This document shows, piece after piece, positions 35,714-44,188 of a stretch of DNA of 64,000 bases. A program made the position numbers and the translations under genes. The notes under the pieces were generated by a model, which was not told the DNA's origin, ran no database searches, and was given only the letters and a program-made list of their open reading frames with translations. The DNA is from Bog-473 sp963821755 (GTDB lineage: Bacteria; Actinomycetota; Acidimicrobiia; Acidimicrobiales; RAAP-2), in assembly GCA_963821755.1 (NCBI GenBank), contig CAWGEX010000005.1, positions 186,001 to 250,000 of the forward strand, read 5' to 3'. Positions within the stretch are counted from its first letter, which is position 1. Every line of letters begins with the position of its first letter.

Positions 35714-36730
35714 CGACCGGCGCCGACTCCAATGTGGGAACCCGTCAGCTCCATGAAGACATCGTCGAGGGTCGGGGTACGCACCGTCAGGGTCTTCACC
35801 TTGAGCGCGGTCTTGTCGAGGGCGATGGCGACCGGACTCAGCCCGGCGGGACCGTCGGACGTGCTGACGATGATCCGGCCGTGCTCCGTGGATCACCGCA
35901 TCGACGCCCGGCAGCTTCTCCAGCGTGCGGACCACGGCCGGATCGAGCCGGTCCACGTCGGCCACGATGAGGTCTTTCCCGATGGAGCGTTTCAAGGCAG
36001 CGGGAGTCCCTTCGGCCACCAATCGACCGCCGTCGATGATCCCCACCCGGTCGGCCAGGGCGTCGGCCTCGTCGAGGTATTGGGTGGTGAGGAAGATGGT
36101 CATGCCGAGTTCGGAGTTGAGTCGTCGGATTTCATTCCACACGGCGGATCTGCTCAACGGGTCCAGACCCGTGGTTGGTTCGTCGAGGAACAGCACCTCG
36201 GGGTTGTGCACCAAGGCGGCCGCCAGATCGAGCCGCCGCTTCATACCGCCGGAGTAGGTGGCGATCCGCCGGTCGATGGCGTCGCCGATGTCGACCAACT
36301 CGAGGACCTCGGCTATTCGTCTCCGGATCCGTGAACGATCCATCCCGTAGAGGCGTCCCTGGAGGGCGAGGAGCTCGCGACCACTCTGGCTCTCGTCGAG
36401 GGCGGCTTCCTGGAGGGCGACGCCAATGCGCCTCCTGACCGCTTGAGGTTCGAGGGCCACGTCGTGTCCCGCCACATAGGCCACTCCTTCGTCGGGTCGC
36501 AACAGCGTGCAGAGCACTCGGACCAGGGTCGATTTCCCGGCCCCGTTCGGACCCAAGAATCCGTAGATCTCACCTTTCCTGATGGACAGGTCGATCCCGT
36601 CAAGCGCAGTCACCGGGCCGTAGTGCCGGCCCAGGCCACGGGCCACGACCGCCGTCTCCGATGGCGCGGTGTCATCCGCCACCAGCTCCGCCATCTTGGT
36701 GAAATACTTGAAGGCATCGTACATACTCAT
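35710..36730 (-). CDS. ABC exporter ATPase (DrrA-like), one frameshift near the C-terminus
   Basis: 340 codons once one base is skipped near 35890 (+1). Motifs: Walker A GPNGAGKST (about 60-68), signature YSGGMKRRLDLAAAL, Walker B VLFLDEPTTGLDPLSR, switch His replaced by Gln in LTTQYLDEADALAD, as in DrrA-type proteins. The C-terminal domain, recovered in the shifted frame, ends in TLDDVFMELTG, the DrrA signature. It partners the DrrB-like permease. Two inverted repeats cover its start, and a TetR gene is divergent 34 bases away, so repression by that TetR with release by the exported compound is likely. Confidence 0.85.
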
Positions 36731-36754
36731 CAGTATGCACTATACTCGCGAGTA
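36722..36754. promoter_or_regulatory. two inverted repeats, TetR operators for the exporter
   Basis: CATACT-CATC-AGTATG (36722-36737) covers the ATPase start codon. TACTCGCGAGTA (36743-36754) is a perfect 12-base palindrome that overlaps a TATACT box usable as a -10 element. Both sit between the divergent ATPase and TetR genes, the standard place for a TetR autoregulatory operator. Confidence 0.6.
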
Positions 36755-36764
36755 GCACAAGCCC

Positions 36765-37388
36765 ATGACACTCGAACCCCTCACCGCCGATCGCCGCCGA
36801 CAGCAGACGCGTGACTACCTGCTCGAAGCCGCCGCTCGGGTCTTCGCCGAGCAGGGGTTCCACGGGGCGTCGCTGGACCAGGTGGCGGCAGTGGCCGGGT
36901 TCACCAAGGGTGCGGTGTACTCGAACTTCAAGAACAAGGACGACCTCTTCCTGGCCCTGATCGAGGCGGCCTACAGCCGGGAGATGACGGCCCTCAAGGA
37001 GACGCTGGAGCACTCCGACGTCCCGCCCGAGGCCAGGCTCGGTGACTTCGTCGGCCTCATCCGCCATGAGATGGAGCAGATGCCCGACAATTGGGGCGCC
37101 CTATCGCTCGAATTCACCGTCTACGCCCTCCGCAATCCGGTGGCCCGGGAGCGGTTGAGCGAGCTGGAGGAAGGGGACATCCGGGCCATCGCCGAGATCA
37201 TCGAGGAGGGGCGCAAGGACCGGGGGATCGACAACGAGGTGGGGGCCGAGAATGCCGCCCGCATCATCGTCGCCCTCTTCCAGGGCATCGGGCTGATGCG
37301 GGTGATCAAACCCGAGACCCTCAGGCCGGATCTGCTGGAGGACGCCATGAACTTCGTGGCCCGCGGCCTCGCCGTCGTTCCTGAATGA
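36765..37388 (+). CDS. TetR-family transcriptional repressor beside the ABC exporter
   Basis: 207 residues. The helix-turn-helix (about 15-60) reads from LLEAAARVFAEQGFHGASLDQVAAVAGFTKGAVYSNFKNKDDLF, here noted by its AGFTKGAVYSNFKNK recognition helix. The ligand domain is helical with an acidic stretch (LSELEEGDIRAIAEIIEEG). It is divergent from the DrrAB-type exporter with 34 bases between starts and two palindromes in the gap, so it very likely represses the exporter and itself. The ligand is unknown. Confidence 0.9.
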   Translation: MTLEPLTADRRRQQTRDYLLEAAARVFAEQGFHGASLDQVAAVAGFTKGAVYSNFKNKDDLFLALIEAAYSREMTALKETLEHSDVPPEARLGDFVGLIRHEMEQMPDNWGALSLEFTVYALRNPVARERLSELEEGDIRAIAEIIEEGRKDRGIDNEVGAENAARIIVALFQGIGLMRVIKPETLRPDLLEDAMNFVARGLAVVPE

Positions 37389-37584
37389 GTGCCGCGACAG
37401 AGGACGCCCGCCCGAACACGTCTTCCATTTGCTGAACGGTTGCCGCCAGTTCGAATGGGGGGCCAGGACGCCTCGAGCCATCGCTGACTGACTCGTGTGC
37501 CCGTGGCCTGCGGCCGGGGTCTGGTCTCGCCGGGCTGGTCTATTCTGGGTGGAGCATCAATACGTTGAGCTTTGGGGGTACACC

Positions 37585-38715
37585 GTGTCCACGACGATCT
37601 TCGACGCCGACAGTCACTTGATGGAGACCGGTGACTGGTTGGGGGAATATGCAGATCCCGACGTCAGGGACCGACTCCTGCCACTGAGTTTCGATGCCGC
37701 GGGCTCCAAAGCCGCTGAGCTCATGGCGAAACTCCCGGGCCTATGGGAAGAGCACCGTCATCAGGACATTGGCGCCGATGTCCTCACCGGGCCGAAGGGG
37801 TGGATGGCACCCGGCGCCCTTGACACGGACGTCCGCTCACGGGTCCTCGATGCGCTGGAGATCACCGCCCAGCTGGTGTTCCCCACCTTCTCGCTCGACC
37901 AGTTCGCCTTCAGCAAGGACCTCGACGTCCGCTACGGGGGCACCCACGCACTCAATCGGGCCATGGTGGCGTTTTGCGCACCCGACCCACGCCTCAAGGC
38001 GGTCGGGTTCCTGCCCCTCGCCGACCCCGAGCGTGCCCTCATCGCCCTTGAAGAAGCGCTCGCCGGCGGCGTGGCCGCGATCTGGGTGCCGTCGGAAGCT
38101 CCGGGCGACTTCTCGCCGGCGCACGTTGACCTGGACCCGGTGTGGGCCCGCCTGGCCGAGGCGGGCGTCCCGTTCGTGCTCCACGTCGGAGGGGGCAAGT
38201 TGCTGCCCAGGGCTTTCCACAACAACGGACTGCCCCGCCCAACGGACTGGCTCGGTGGAGGAGAGAATCTCCGGGCCAAGGACTTTCCGGTGGTGCACCA
38301 CTCTCCCGAGCGTTTCCTGGCTTGCCTGGCTCTCGATGGGGTTTTCGAGCGGCATCCGAACCTGCACGGAGCAGCCATCGAGTTGGGAGCCACCTGGGTG
38401 CCGGGAATGCTCCGCAACGTCGACTACGCCCACCGCTCGTTCTCGAAGTTCGAACCGACATTGAAGGCATTGCCGTTGTTGCCCTCGGAGTACCTCAGAC
38501 GTCAGGTGCGGTTCACGCCGTTTCCCTTCGAGGACACAGCGTGGCTGCTCGAACAGTGCGGTCCCGAGCTCTTCATGTTCTCCACCGACTATCCCCACCC
38601 CGAAGGCGGCCGGCACCCATTCGAGATCTTCGCTGACGCGGTGTCCGGGTTCGACCAGTCGTCACGGGAGCGATTCTTCTGGCGGAACGGCGCCGAACTC
38701 TTCGGCCTGGTCTGA
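37585..38715 (+). CDS. amidohydrolase (PF04909) at the head of the catabolic island
   Basis: 376 residues from a GTG preceded by TTGGGGG at 37572-37578. The start IFDADSHLMETGDWL holds D-x-D-x-H in place of the usual H-x-H metal site, as in the PF04909 subgroup related to amino-carboxymuconate-semialdehyde decarboxylase. VPFVLHVGGG gives the barrel His and MFSTDYPHPEG the C-terminal Asp ligand. Such enzymes hydrolyse or decarboxylate ring-derived acids. It is in the same direction as the CoA-transferase operon 200 bases on, but a candidate operator lies between them, so it is probably a separate unit. Confidence 0.82.
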   Translation: MSTTIFDADSHLMETGDWLGEYADPDVRDRLLPLSFDAAGSKAAELMAKLPGLWEEHRHQDIGADVLTGPKGWMAPGALDTDVRSRVLDALEITAQLVFPTFSLDQFAFSKDLDVRYGGTHALNRAMVAFCAPDPRLKAVGFLPLADPERALIALEEALAGGVAAIWVPSEAPGDFSPAHVDLDPVWARLAEAGVPFVLHVGGGKLLPRAFHNNGLPRPTDWLGGGENLRAKDFPVVHHSPERFLACLALDGVFERHPNLHGAAIELGATWVPGMLRNVDYAHRSFSKFEPTLKALPLLPSEYLRRQVRFTPFPFEDTAWLLEQCGPELFMFSTDYPHPEGGRHPFEIFADAVSGFDQSSRERFFWRNGAELFGLV

Positions 38716-38856
38716 ACCGCAGCCGGGGGCGCACCCGCCCCGGGTCCGCGGCGATCGCTCTCTGAGCTCAGAGTCGGCCTGAGGCCAGCTGGTCGAGCCT
38801 GGTACCGAATCGTCTGGTCTACGTCCTCCGTTGCTCGACCCCCGCCACCCCCGCCA

Positions 38857-38872
38857 CATAGTAAGTGCTATG
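38857..38872. promoter_or_regulatory. 16-bp island operator, site 1 (CATAGTAAGTGCTATG)
   Basis: CATAG-N6-CTATG inverted repeat, 44 bases upstream of the double CoA-transferase start. It overlaps a possible -10 box (TATGGT). The same form occurs at 44068 and 48071. Confidence 0.55.
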
Positions 38873-38916
38873 GTGCCGGGCGAGGCCATCAAGGCTCGAG
38901 GGGAAGGTGATCACAA

Positions 38917-41373
38917 ATGGCTGGAGTGTTCGAAGGATTGAACGTTCTCGACCTGTCGTGGGGCACTGCCGGGCCCATGACAACGATGTTCCTCGTGGAC
39001 AACGGCGCTCGGGTGACCCGCATCGAGCGACCCGGGGGAGATCCGTTCGGCGATCAGTCCGGGTACCGGGTCTGGAACCGCGGCAAGCGCAGCGCCCGGC
39101 TGGACCTGCAATCGACCGAGGGTCGTCAGGCGTTTCTGGCTCTGGCCACCAAGGCCGACATCGTCGTCGACAGCTTTTCTCCGGGGACAACCGCTCGTCT
39201 TGGCCTTGACCACCCAACGTTGAGCGAGCTCAATTCCAAGGTGATCACCTGTTCCATCACGGGGTACGGCGATCACGAGCGGCACCGGGATCGCCCCGGC
39301 TACGACGGGCTGGTGGCTGCCCGGACCGGCCTGCTCTACGACCAGAAGGGCCGCAAGGGCACCGCCATGGAGTACATCTGTGGCCGCCCGGGCCCACACC
39401 CCGAGTTCGATGCGCCCGAAGGCCTCGTTCGGGGGGCGGATCGTCCGGGCCCCATTTTCCCGCGGTCGCCGTGGCCGAGTATCGGCGCGACCTATCTGGC
39501 CACCTTGGGTCTGGCCGCAGCTCTCCACGCGCGGGAGGTGACAGGATCCGGGCAACGGGTCACGACCTCGCTCATGCAGGGCGCGCTGGCCGCCGTGTCG
39601 CTCAACTGGCAGCGAGTCGAGAATCCGGATGCTCCCCTGTACTGGATGTGGCCGACCGACTCGAGGTCGATCGAGGGCATCTATCAATGCGCGGACGGCA
39701 AATGGGTGCATCACTGGACGCTGCGCCCCCGATGGGTCTTGGCCGAGGCCGAGAACGAAGAGCTCGGCTCGGTCGGGCTCGATGCGGCCTATCGCGACGA
39801 TCCCGATCGTGTGTCGATGGAGCCGGACGGGCTCCTGACCGGGATCTTCCTCCATCCTCTTCTGGCGGACGCCTTCAAGAAGTTTCCGGCCGCGCAATGG
39901 GACGAAGCCGCGGCGGGCGCCGGACTGGGCATGAGCACCGTTCGCTCTCCCGCGGAAGCCCTGGCCGACGAGGCCTTCCTGGCCGACGGCTGTGTGGTCG
40001 AAGTGGACGACCCCGAGGTTGGTCGTATCCGACACGCCGGCCCGCTGCTCGAGTTTTCCGCCACCCCGGGCGCGGTCGCTGGACCGGCGCCTCGGTCGGG
40101 CCAGCACACGGCCGATGTCCTGGCCGAAGCGGTCGCCGCCCGAAAGGGTGATGTGGCGAACGAGAGCAAGGCCAGCGGATCCAACACGGCGGCCCCACTG
40201 GCCGGGATCCGGGTGCTCGACCTGGGACTGGGTGTCGCCGGGCCTTTCACGGGCCGAGCCCTGGCAGACCTGGGTGCAGACGTGATCAAGGTCAATGCCC
40301 TTCACGACACCTACTGGGCCGGGACCCATATGGGACTTGGCACCAATCGAGGGAAGCGGAGCATCGCGCTGAACCTCAAGGACGAGAGGGGTCGCGATGC
40401 CCTCGAGAGGCTCATCGCGGCCGCGGATGTGGTGGCGACGAATTGGCGGCCGGGAGCAGCGTCTCGCCTTGGGATCGACTACGAGACGCTGAGGCAGCGC
40501 TATCCGCGGCTCATTTACTGCAACACACGAGGCTACGAAAAGGGTGCGAGGTCGGAACTGCCCGGGACGGATCAGAACGCAGCGGCACTCACCGGAACAG
40601 AGTGGGAGGACGGAGCCTGTGACACCGGGAACCCGCCCCTGTGGAGTCGGTCCAACATGGGGGACACCGGCAACGCGCTCCTGGCGGCCATCGCCATCAC
40701 CGCCGCGGTCTACCACCGTGACAAGACCGGTGAGGGCCAGGCCGTGAGCACCTCGATCGTCAATGCAGGATTGCTCCACACGTCGTATGCCTGGATCCAC
40801 GCCGACGGAACACCGGGAGACTGGGACCACGTCGATGGTGACCAGTACGGGTTGTCGCCGTTCTACCGGATGTACCAGGCGGCCGACGATCTCTGGGTGT
40901 TCCTGGCCGCGGTCTCGGCGGAGGAGCGAGCCCGCTTGGGCAAGGTGGTGGACGGTCTCGATGTCGTCATCGAGGACGCCGAGCGAGTCGAAGAGCTCCT
41001 CACATCGCAATTGGCCAGTCGTACGGCGGCGGAGTGCTTTGCCCTGCTCGACGGCGCGGGTGTTCCCGTCGAGATCGTCGACGAGACATTCTGTCGCTCG
41101 ATCTTCGACGATCCCGTGGCGAAGGCGTCGCAACTCGTGACCGAAACCTGGTCAGGCAGCGTGGGCCGGTTTGAGGATCCTGGCCTGCTCGTCAATCTTT
41201 CGCCGGCGGCGTGCGTGATTCAACGAGGCCCGTCGATGTGTGGTGAACACTCCCGGGAGATCCTCCTCGAACACGGGTACTCGCCGGCGGAGATCGACGA
41301 CCTGGCCACTGAACGCGTCATTCTCGAAGCGACAGCGACAGCGACAGCGACAGCGACGCCGACAGAGCCATGA
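38917..41373 (+). CDS. fused double CaiB/BaiF (class III) CoA-transferase
   Basis: 818 residues made of two family-III CoA-transferase domains (about 1-400 and 425-800), where most relatives have one domain and work as dimers. Domain 2 has the catalytic-Asp region SNMGDTGNALLA with Asp583. The corresponding place in domain 1 reads PSIGATYLATLG and lacks the Asp, so probably only domain 2 is catalytic. Both domains keep the CoA-binding start (VLDLSWGTAGPMTT and VLDLGLGVAGPFTG). The enzyme would activate an acid with CoA from another thioester. The last residues are encoded by a GCGACA microsatellite. The stop overlaps the next start (ATGA). Confidence 0.88.
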   Translation: MAGVFEGLNVLDLSWGTAGPMTTMFLVDNGARVTRIERPGGDPFGDQSGYRVWNRGKRSARLDLQSTEGRQAFLALATKADIVVDSFSPGTTARLGLDHPTLSELNSKVITCSITGYGDHERHRDRPGYDGLVAARTGLLYDQKGRKGTAMEYICGRPGPHPEFDAPEGLVRGADRPGPIFPRSPWPSIGATYLATLGLAAALHAREVTGSGQRVTTSLMQGALAAVSLNWQRVENPDAPLYWMWPTDSRSIEGIYQCADGKWVHHWTLRPRWVLAEAENEELGSVGLDAAYRDDPDRVSMEPDGLLTGIFLHPLLADAFKKFPAAQWDEAAAGAGLGMSTVRSPAEALADEAFLADGCVVEVDDPEVGRIRHAGPLLEFSATPGAVAGPAPRSGQHTADVLAEAVAARKGDVANESKASGSNTAAPLAGIRVLDLGLGVAGPFTGRALADLGADVIKVNALHDTYWAGTHMGLGTNRGKRSIALNLKDERGRDALERLIAAADVVATNWRPGAASRLGIDYETLRQRYPRLIYCNTRGYEKGARSELPGTDQNAAALTGTEWEDGACDTGNPPLWSRSNMGDTGNALLAAIAITAAVYHRDKTGEGQAVSTSIVNAGLLHTSYAWIHADGTPGDWDHVDGDQYGLSPFYRMYQAADDLWVFLAAVSAEERARLGKVVDGLDVVIEDAERVEELLTSQLASRTAAECFALLDGAGVPVEIVDETFCRSIFDDPVAKASQLVTETWSGSVGRFEDPGLLVNLSPAACVIQRGPSMCGEHSREILLEHGYSPAEIDDLATERVILEATATATATATPTEP
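41329..41357 (+). repeat. GCGACA hexanucleotide repeat
   Basis: Four perfect copies and a partial fifth, encoding alternating Ala-Thr at the C-terminus of the double CoA-transferase, immediately before the coupled stop/start. Slippage here would change tail length in steps of two residues without breaking the frame. Confidence 0.85.
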
Positions 41374-41792
41374 GCGAGCCTGGTGCGCCGGGGCGACCGG
41401 CACCGATCCTGACCGAAGACAACCACTCCTTTTGGGACGCAGCGCGGGAGGGAAGGCTGGTGGCTCAACGATGTAGCCGATGCCGGCAACTCCGTCACCC
41501 GCCACGACCGATGTGCCCGACCTGCCATGCGGTCGAATATGACATCGTGGATCTCGCCGGGACCGGAGTGGTCTACAGCTACTCGATCTTGCACCATCCC
41601 CAGAATCCTGCCTTCGACTATCCCGTGATCGCCGTCCTGGTCGACCTCGACGAGGGCGTCCGCGTCGTGTCGAATCTCATGGACATCGAGCCGAATGAGG
41701 TCAGCATCGGGTTGCCGGTACGGGTGCGATTCGAGCCGACACGAGACGAGATGGCCGTGCCGGTCTTCACGCCGCTGGCGGTGGCCCAATGA
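41370..41792 (+). CDS. DUF35 OB-fold protein with zinc ribbon
   Basis: 140 residues. A rubredoxin-like zinc ribbon C-x2-C ... C-x2-C (RCSRCRQLRHPPRPMCPTC, near 33-50) is followed by an OB-fold (GTGVVYSYSILHHP, PVRVRFEP). DUF35 proteins bind acyl-CoA and pair with thiolase-like proteins. In steroid side-chain degradation such a pair (ChsH2 with Ltp2) is a retro-aldolase. Here ATGA overlaps on both sides tie it to the CoA-transferase and to the thiolase-like gene, so the same type of complex is likely. Confidence 0.88.
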   Translation: MSEPGAPGRPAPILTEDNHSFWDAAREGRLVAQRCSRCRQLRHPPRPMCPTCHAVEYDIVDLAGTGVVYSYSILHHPQNPAFDYPVIAVLVDLDEGVRVVSNLMDIEPNEVSIGLPVRVRFEPTRDEMAVPVFTPLAVAQ

Positions 41793-42955
41793 GCAAGGTG
41801 CTCGCCGGTTCGACCGCGGTGGTGGGCATCGGCCAGACCGAGTTCTCCAAGGCCGCCGGCCGGAGCGAGACCCAACTGGCGAGCGAAGCGATCGTGGCCG
41901 CGCTGGCCGACGCCGGGCTCTCCGTGGCCGACGTCGATGGTTTGGTGAGCTACACCATCGATCCGGTCGAAGAGACAGAGCTCGTCCGGGGATTGGGCAT
42001 CCCGGAGATCGGCTTCTCCAGCCGCGTCCCCTACGGCGGCGGGGGATCACAGGGGGTCGTGTTGCATGCCGCCGCTGCCGTTGCCTCGGGCGCCGCCGAC
42101 GTCGTGGTCGCCTACCGCGCCGTGAAGGCCCGCTCGGGCACGCGATTCGGGCGCGCCAGCGTGGGAGGCTCACCGACCTCGTCGCACTCCGGCACCACGG
42201 CGATGCAATGGTGCGCACCGTTCGGAGTCTTCACGCCCGCGTCGTGGATGTCGCTCAATGCCACCCGCTACATGTACACCTACGGCGTCGAGAGCGAGGA
42301 TTTCGGGCGCGCCGTGGTGCAATTCCGGGAGTACGCCGCCAACAACCCCAATGCGCACTTCTACGGGAAGCCGATCACCCTGGAGGATCACCAAGCGTCA
42401 CGTTGGATCGCAGAGCCGGCGATCCGTTTGTTCGATTGCTGCCAGGAGACCGACGGTTCGGTGGCGTTGGTGATTACGAGTGCCGAGCGTGCCCGAGATT
42501 CGGAAGGGCCCGTCCAGGTCGCCGCCGCCGCCGGCGCAGGGCTGTTCGAAGAGGAGATCGCCAGCAACCACTATCAACCGGATCTCGCCGTCATGAGCGG
42601 TTCGGTGGCATTGGCCAGGCGACTCTTCGATGGCTTCGGCATCGCCCGATCCGAGATAGACGTCGCCATGATCTACGACGCCTTCTCGCCCATCTTCTTG
42701 ATGCAGTTGGAAGGGCTCGGATTCTGCGGCTTCGGTGAAGCCAAAGACTTCATCGCCGATGGGCAACTCGGCCTGAAGGGAAGCCTGCCCAGCAACACCA
42801 ACGGCGGGTTGATCGGTGAGGGGTATATCCACGGACTGAACCTGACGGTCGAGGCGGTTCGCCAGCTGCGCGGCATCTCGTCCAACCAGGTGGAGAATCC
42901 GACCACGGCCCTGGTGTGTGCCAACCGAACCGGCGTGATCCTGCGGCGCCCATAG
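41789..42955 (+). CDS. thiolase-like (SCP-2/lipid-transfer type) protein
   Basis: 388 residues, starting after an ATGA overlap with the DUF35 gene. The fold is thiolase: STAVVGIGQTEFSKAAG, YGGGGSQGVVLHAAAAVASG in the first half, then DVAMIYDAFSPIF and SNTNGGLIGEGYIHG with the conserved Asn-Gly-Gly and His in the second. I do not see the usual nucleophilic Cys of true thiolases in the first half, where this position reads GGGSQG. That matches Ltp2-like proteins, which catalyse retro-aldol cleavage of beta-hydroxyacyl-CoA with a DUF35 partner. The released products are unknown. Confidence 0.85.
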   Translation: MSKVLAGSTAVVGIGQTEFSKAAGRSETQLASEAIVAALADAGLSVADVDGLVSYTIDPVEETELVRGLGIPEIGFSSRVPYGGGGSQGVVLHAAAAVASGAADVVVAYRAVKARSGTRFGRASVGGSPTSSHSGTTAMQWCAPFGVFTPASWMSLNATRYMYTYGVESEDFGRAVVQFREYAANNPNAHFYGKPITLEDHQASRWIAEPAIRLFDCCQETDGSVALVITSAERARDSEGPVQVAAAAGAGLFEEEIASNHYQPDLAVMSGSVALARRLFDGFGIARSEIDVAMIYDAFSPIFLMQLEGLGFCGFGEAKDFIADGQLGLKGSLPSNTNGGLIGEGYIHGLNLTVEAVRQLRGISSNQVENPTTALVCANRTGVILRRP

Positions 42956-43010
42956 CCATCTGCGCCTTGTTCGCCGAACCGTGGCTGGCGCAGCACACGG
43001 AAGGGGTCCG

Positions 43011-43994
43011 ATGACGGTCAGCCCTCGCAAGGTCACCGTGACGATCGATGTGAGCGGGCACGCCCCACCCGGATGCCGGCTGGTATCCGCCGATCTGTTC
43101 GTTCCGACCGAAGCCGAAGCAGACCAAGACTGCATCCTGTGGTGCTGTGTGCCCGGTGGGGGGATGAGCCGGGACTATTTCGATCTCGACGTCGCGCCCA
43201 CGGTGGGCCCGTACTCCATGGCCAGGTTCGCCGCCGAACGTGGCCACGTGGTCCTCACCATCGATCCTCCGGGGGTCGGTCAAAGCGATCTGCCCGATGA
43301 CGGGTACGAGTTGACGCCCCGTGCGGTAGCCGACGTCCTTCACTTTGTGGTGACGGAGATGATCGAGCGACTCGCCGTCGGAGGGATCCCGGGCGTGGTG
43401 CCGACCGAGTTCCGGATCACCCTGGGCGTTGGTCACTCAGCCGGTGGCCTGCTGGTGGCCTGCCAGCAGGGACGCCACCGGACGTACGGAGCAGTGGCGC
43501 TCCTCGGATTCTCGAATGGCGGGCTTCCCGCTGTGCTGACCGCCGAGGAGGCCGCCTTCACGAATCGGCCGGATGACCTCGTGCGCGCCCTGCCCGAATT
43601 CGTACGAACTCGTTTCGGTGACCCACTGCCGCAGTGGTCGAGTGCGCGTTCGGGCATGGTGTCGTCTGACGGGCCGGCTGGTCAGATCGAGGTGGCCATG
43701 GCCAAAGCCGACACGAGGCTCCTGGCGCTGGTTGGCATGACCGCATTGGTTCCCGGCTCAATACAGCCTGAACTCGATCAGATAGACGTACCCACGTTGG
43801 TCGCGCTGGGTGAGCACGACATCGCGGGAGACATCGCCGCCCTCCCTGGGCAGCTCCCAGCGTGCCGTGACCTGACGCTGTTCGTGCTGTCGGGCGCCGG
43901 ACACAACCACAATGTGGCCGATACCCGACTCGATCTCTGGCGGCGTGTGCTTCGTTGGATCGATTCCGTTGCGCCTCCGGGGGCCCGCCGTTGA
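43011..43994 (+). CDS. alpha/beta hydrolase
   Basis: 327 residues from the ATG at 43011 with GAAGGGG upstream. The nucleophile elbow GHSAGG occurs near residue 144 (LGVGHSAGGLLVA), the oxyanion region CVPGGGMSRDYFD near 45, the acid in LVALGEHDIAG near 265, and the catalytic His in SGAGHNHN near 295. This is a complete triad of the esterase/lactonase type. It follows the thiolase-like gene by 55 bases and is probably in the same transcript. It might open a lactone or hydrolyse a CoA or simple ester in the pathway. This is inferred. Confidence 0.82.
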   Translation: MTVSPRKVTVTIDVSGHAPPGCRLVSADLFVPTEAEADQDCILWCCVPGGGMSRDYFDLDVAPTVGPYSMARFAAERGHVVLTIDPPGVGQSDLPDDGYELTPRAVADVLHFVVTEMIERLAVGGIPGVVPTEFRITLGVGHSAGGLLVACQQGRHRTYGAVALLGFSNGGLPAVLTAEEAAFTNRPDDLVRALPEFVRTRFGDPLPQWSSARSGMVSSDGPAGQIEVAMAKADTRLLALVGMTALVPGSIQPELDQIDVPTLVALGEHDIAGDIAALPGQLPACRDLTLFVLSGAGHNHNVADTRLDLWRRVLRWIDSVAPPGARR

Positions 43995-44067
43995 ACGAGC
44001 CGTCTCGTCAGCCATCACCCAATCGGATTGCTCTCGGATGGCCCACCCACCTTCTCGGCCCGCCACC

Positions 44068-44083
44068 CATAGTGTGTACTATG
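44068..44083. promoter_or_regulatory. 16-bp island operator, site 2 (CATAGTGTGTACTATG)
   Basis: Perfect six-base arms CATAGT and ACTATG around GTGT, about 100 bases upstream of the P450 start, in the gap after the hydrolase. TACTAT within it could serve as a -10 box. It is the best copy of the motif shared with sites 38857 and 48071. Confidence 0.6.
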
Positions 44084-44131
44084 CATGCGAACGAGGACTT
44101 GGTTATGGCAGATGGACCCGGGGAGGGACTC

Positions 44132-44188
44132 ATGCGCTTCGACGGCAGGACGGCCTCTGCCGGTCCCGAGGAAGTCAAGGAAACATGA
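44132..44188 (+). CDS. 18-residue leader or SDR remnant upstream of the P450
   Basis: An ATG preceded by GGGAGGGA (44121-44128) opens the peptide MRFDGRTASAGPEEVKET, whose stop overlaps the P450 start by ATGA. The first eight residues are typical of the start of short-chain dehydrogenases, but no Gly-rich NAD motif follows. It may be the scar of an internal deletion that removed an SDR gene, or a coupling leader for the P450. Coding is supported by the ribosome-binding site and the overlap only. Confidence 0.4.
   Translation: MRFDGRTASAGPEEVKET

Noticed and set aside
34916..36730. Single 604-residue ABC protein with ATPase and permease fused
   Set aside because: A one-base shift near 35890 restores the normal DrrA C-terminus, a stop at 35710 and an ATGA overlap with a normal permease start.
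38911..41133. A 740-codon minus-strand frame opposite the double CoA-transferase
   Set aside because: Same GC-frame artefact. No ribosome-binding site or recognisable motif.
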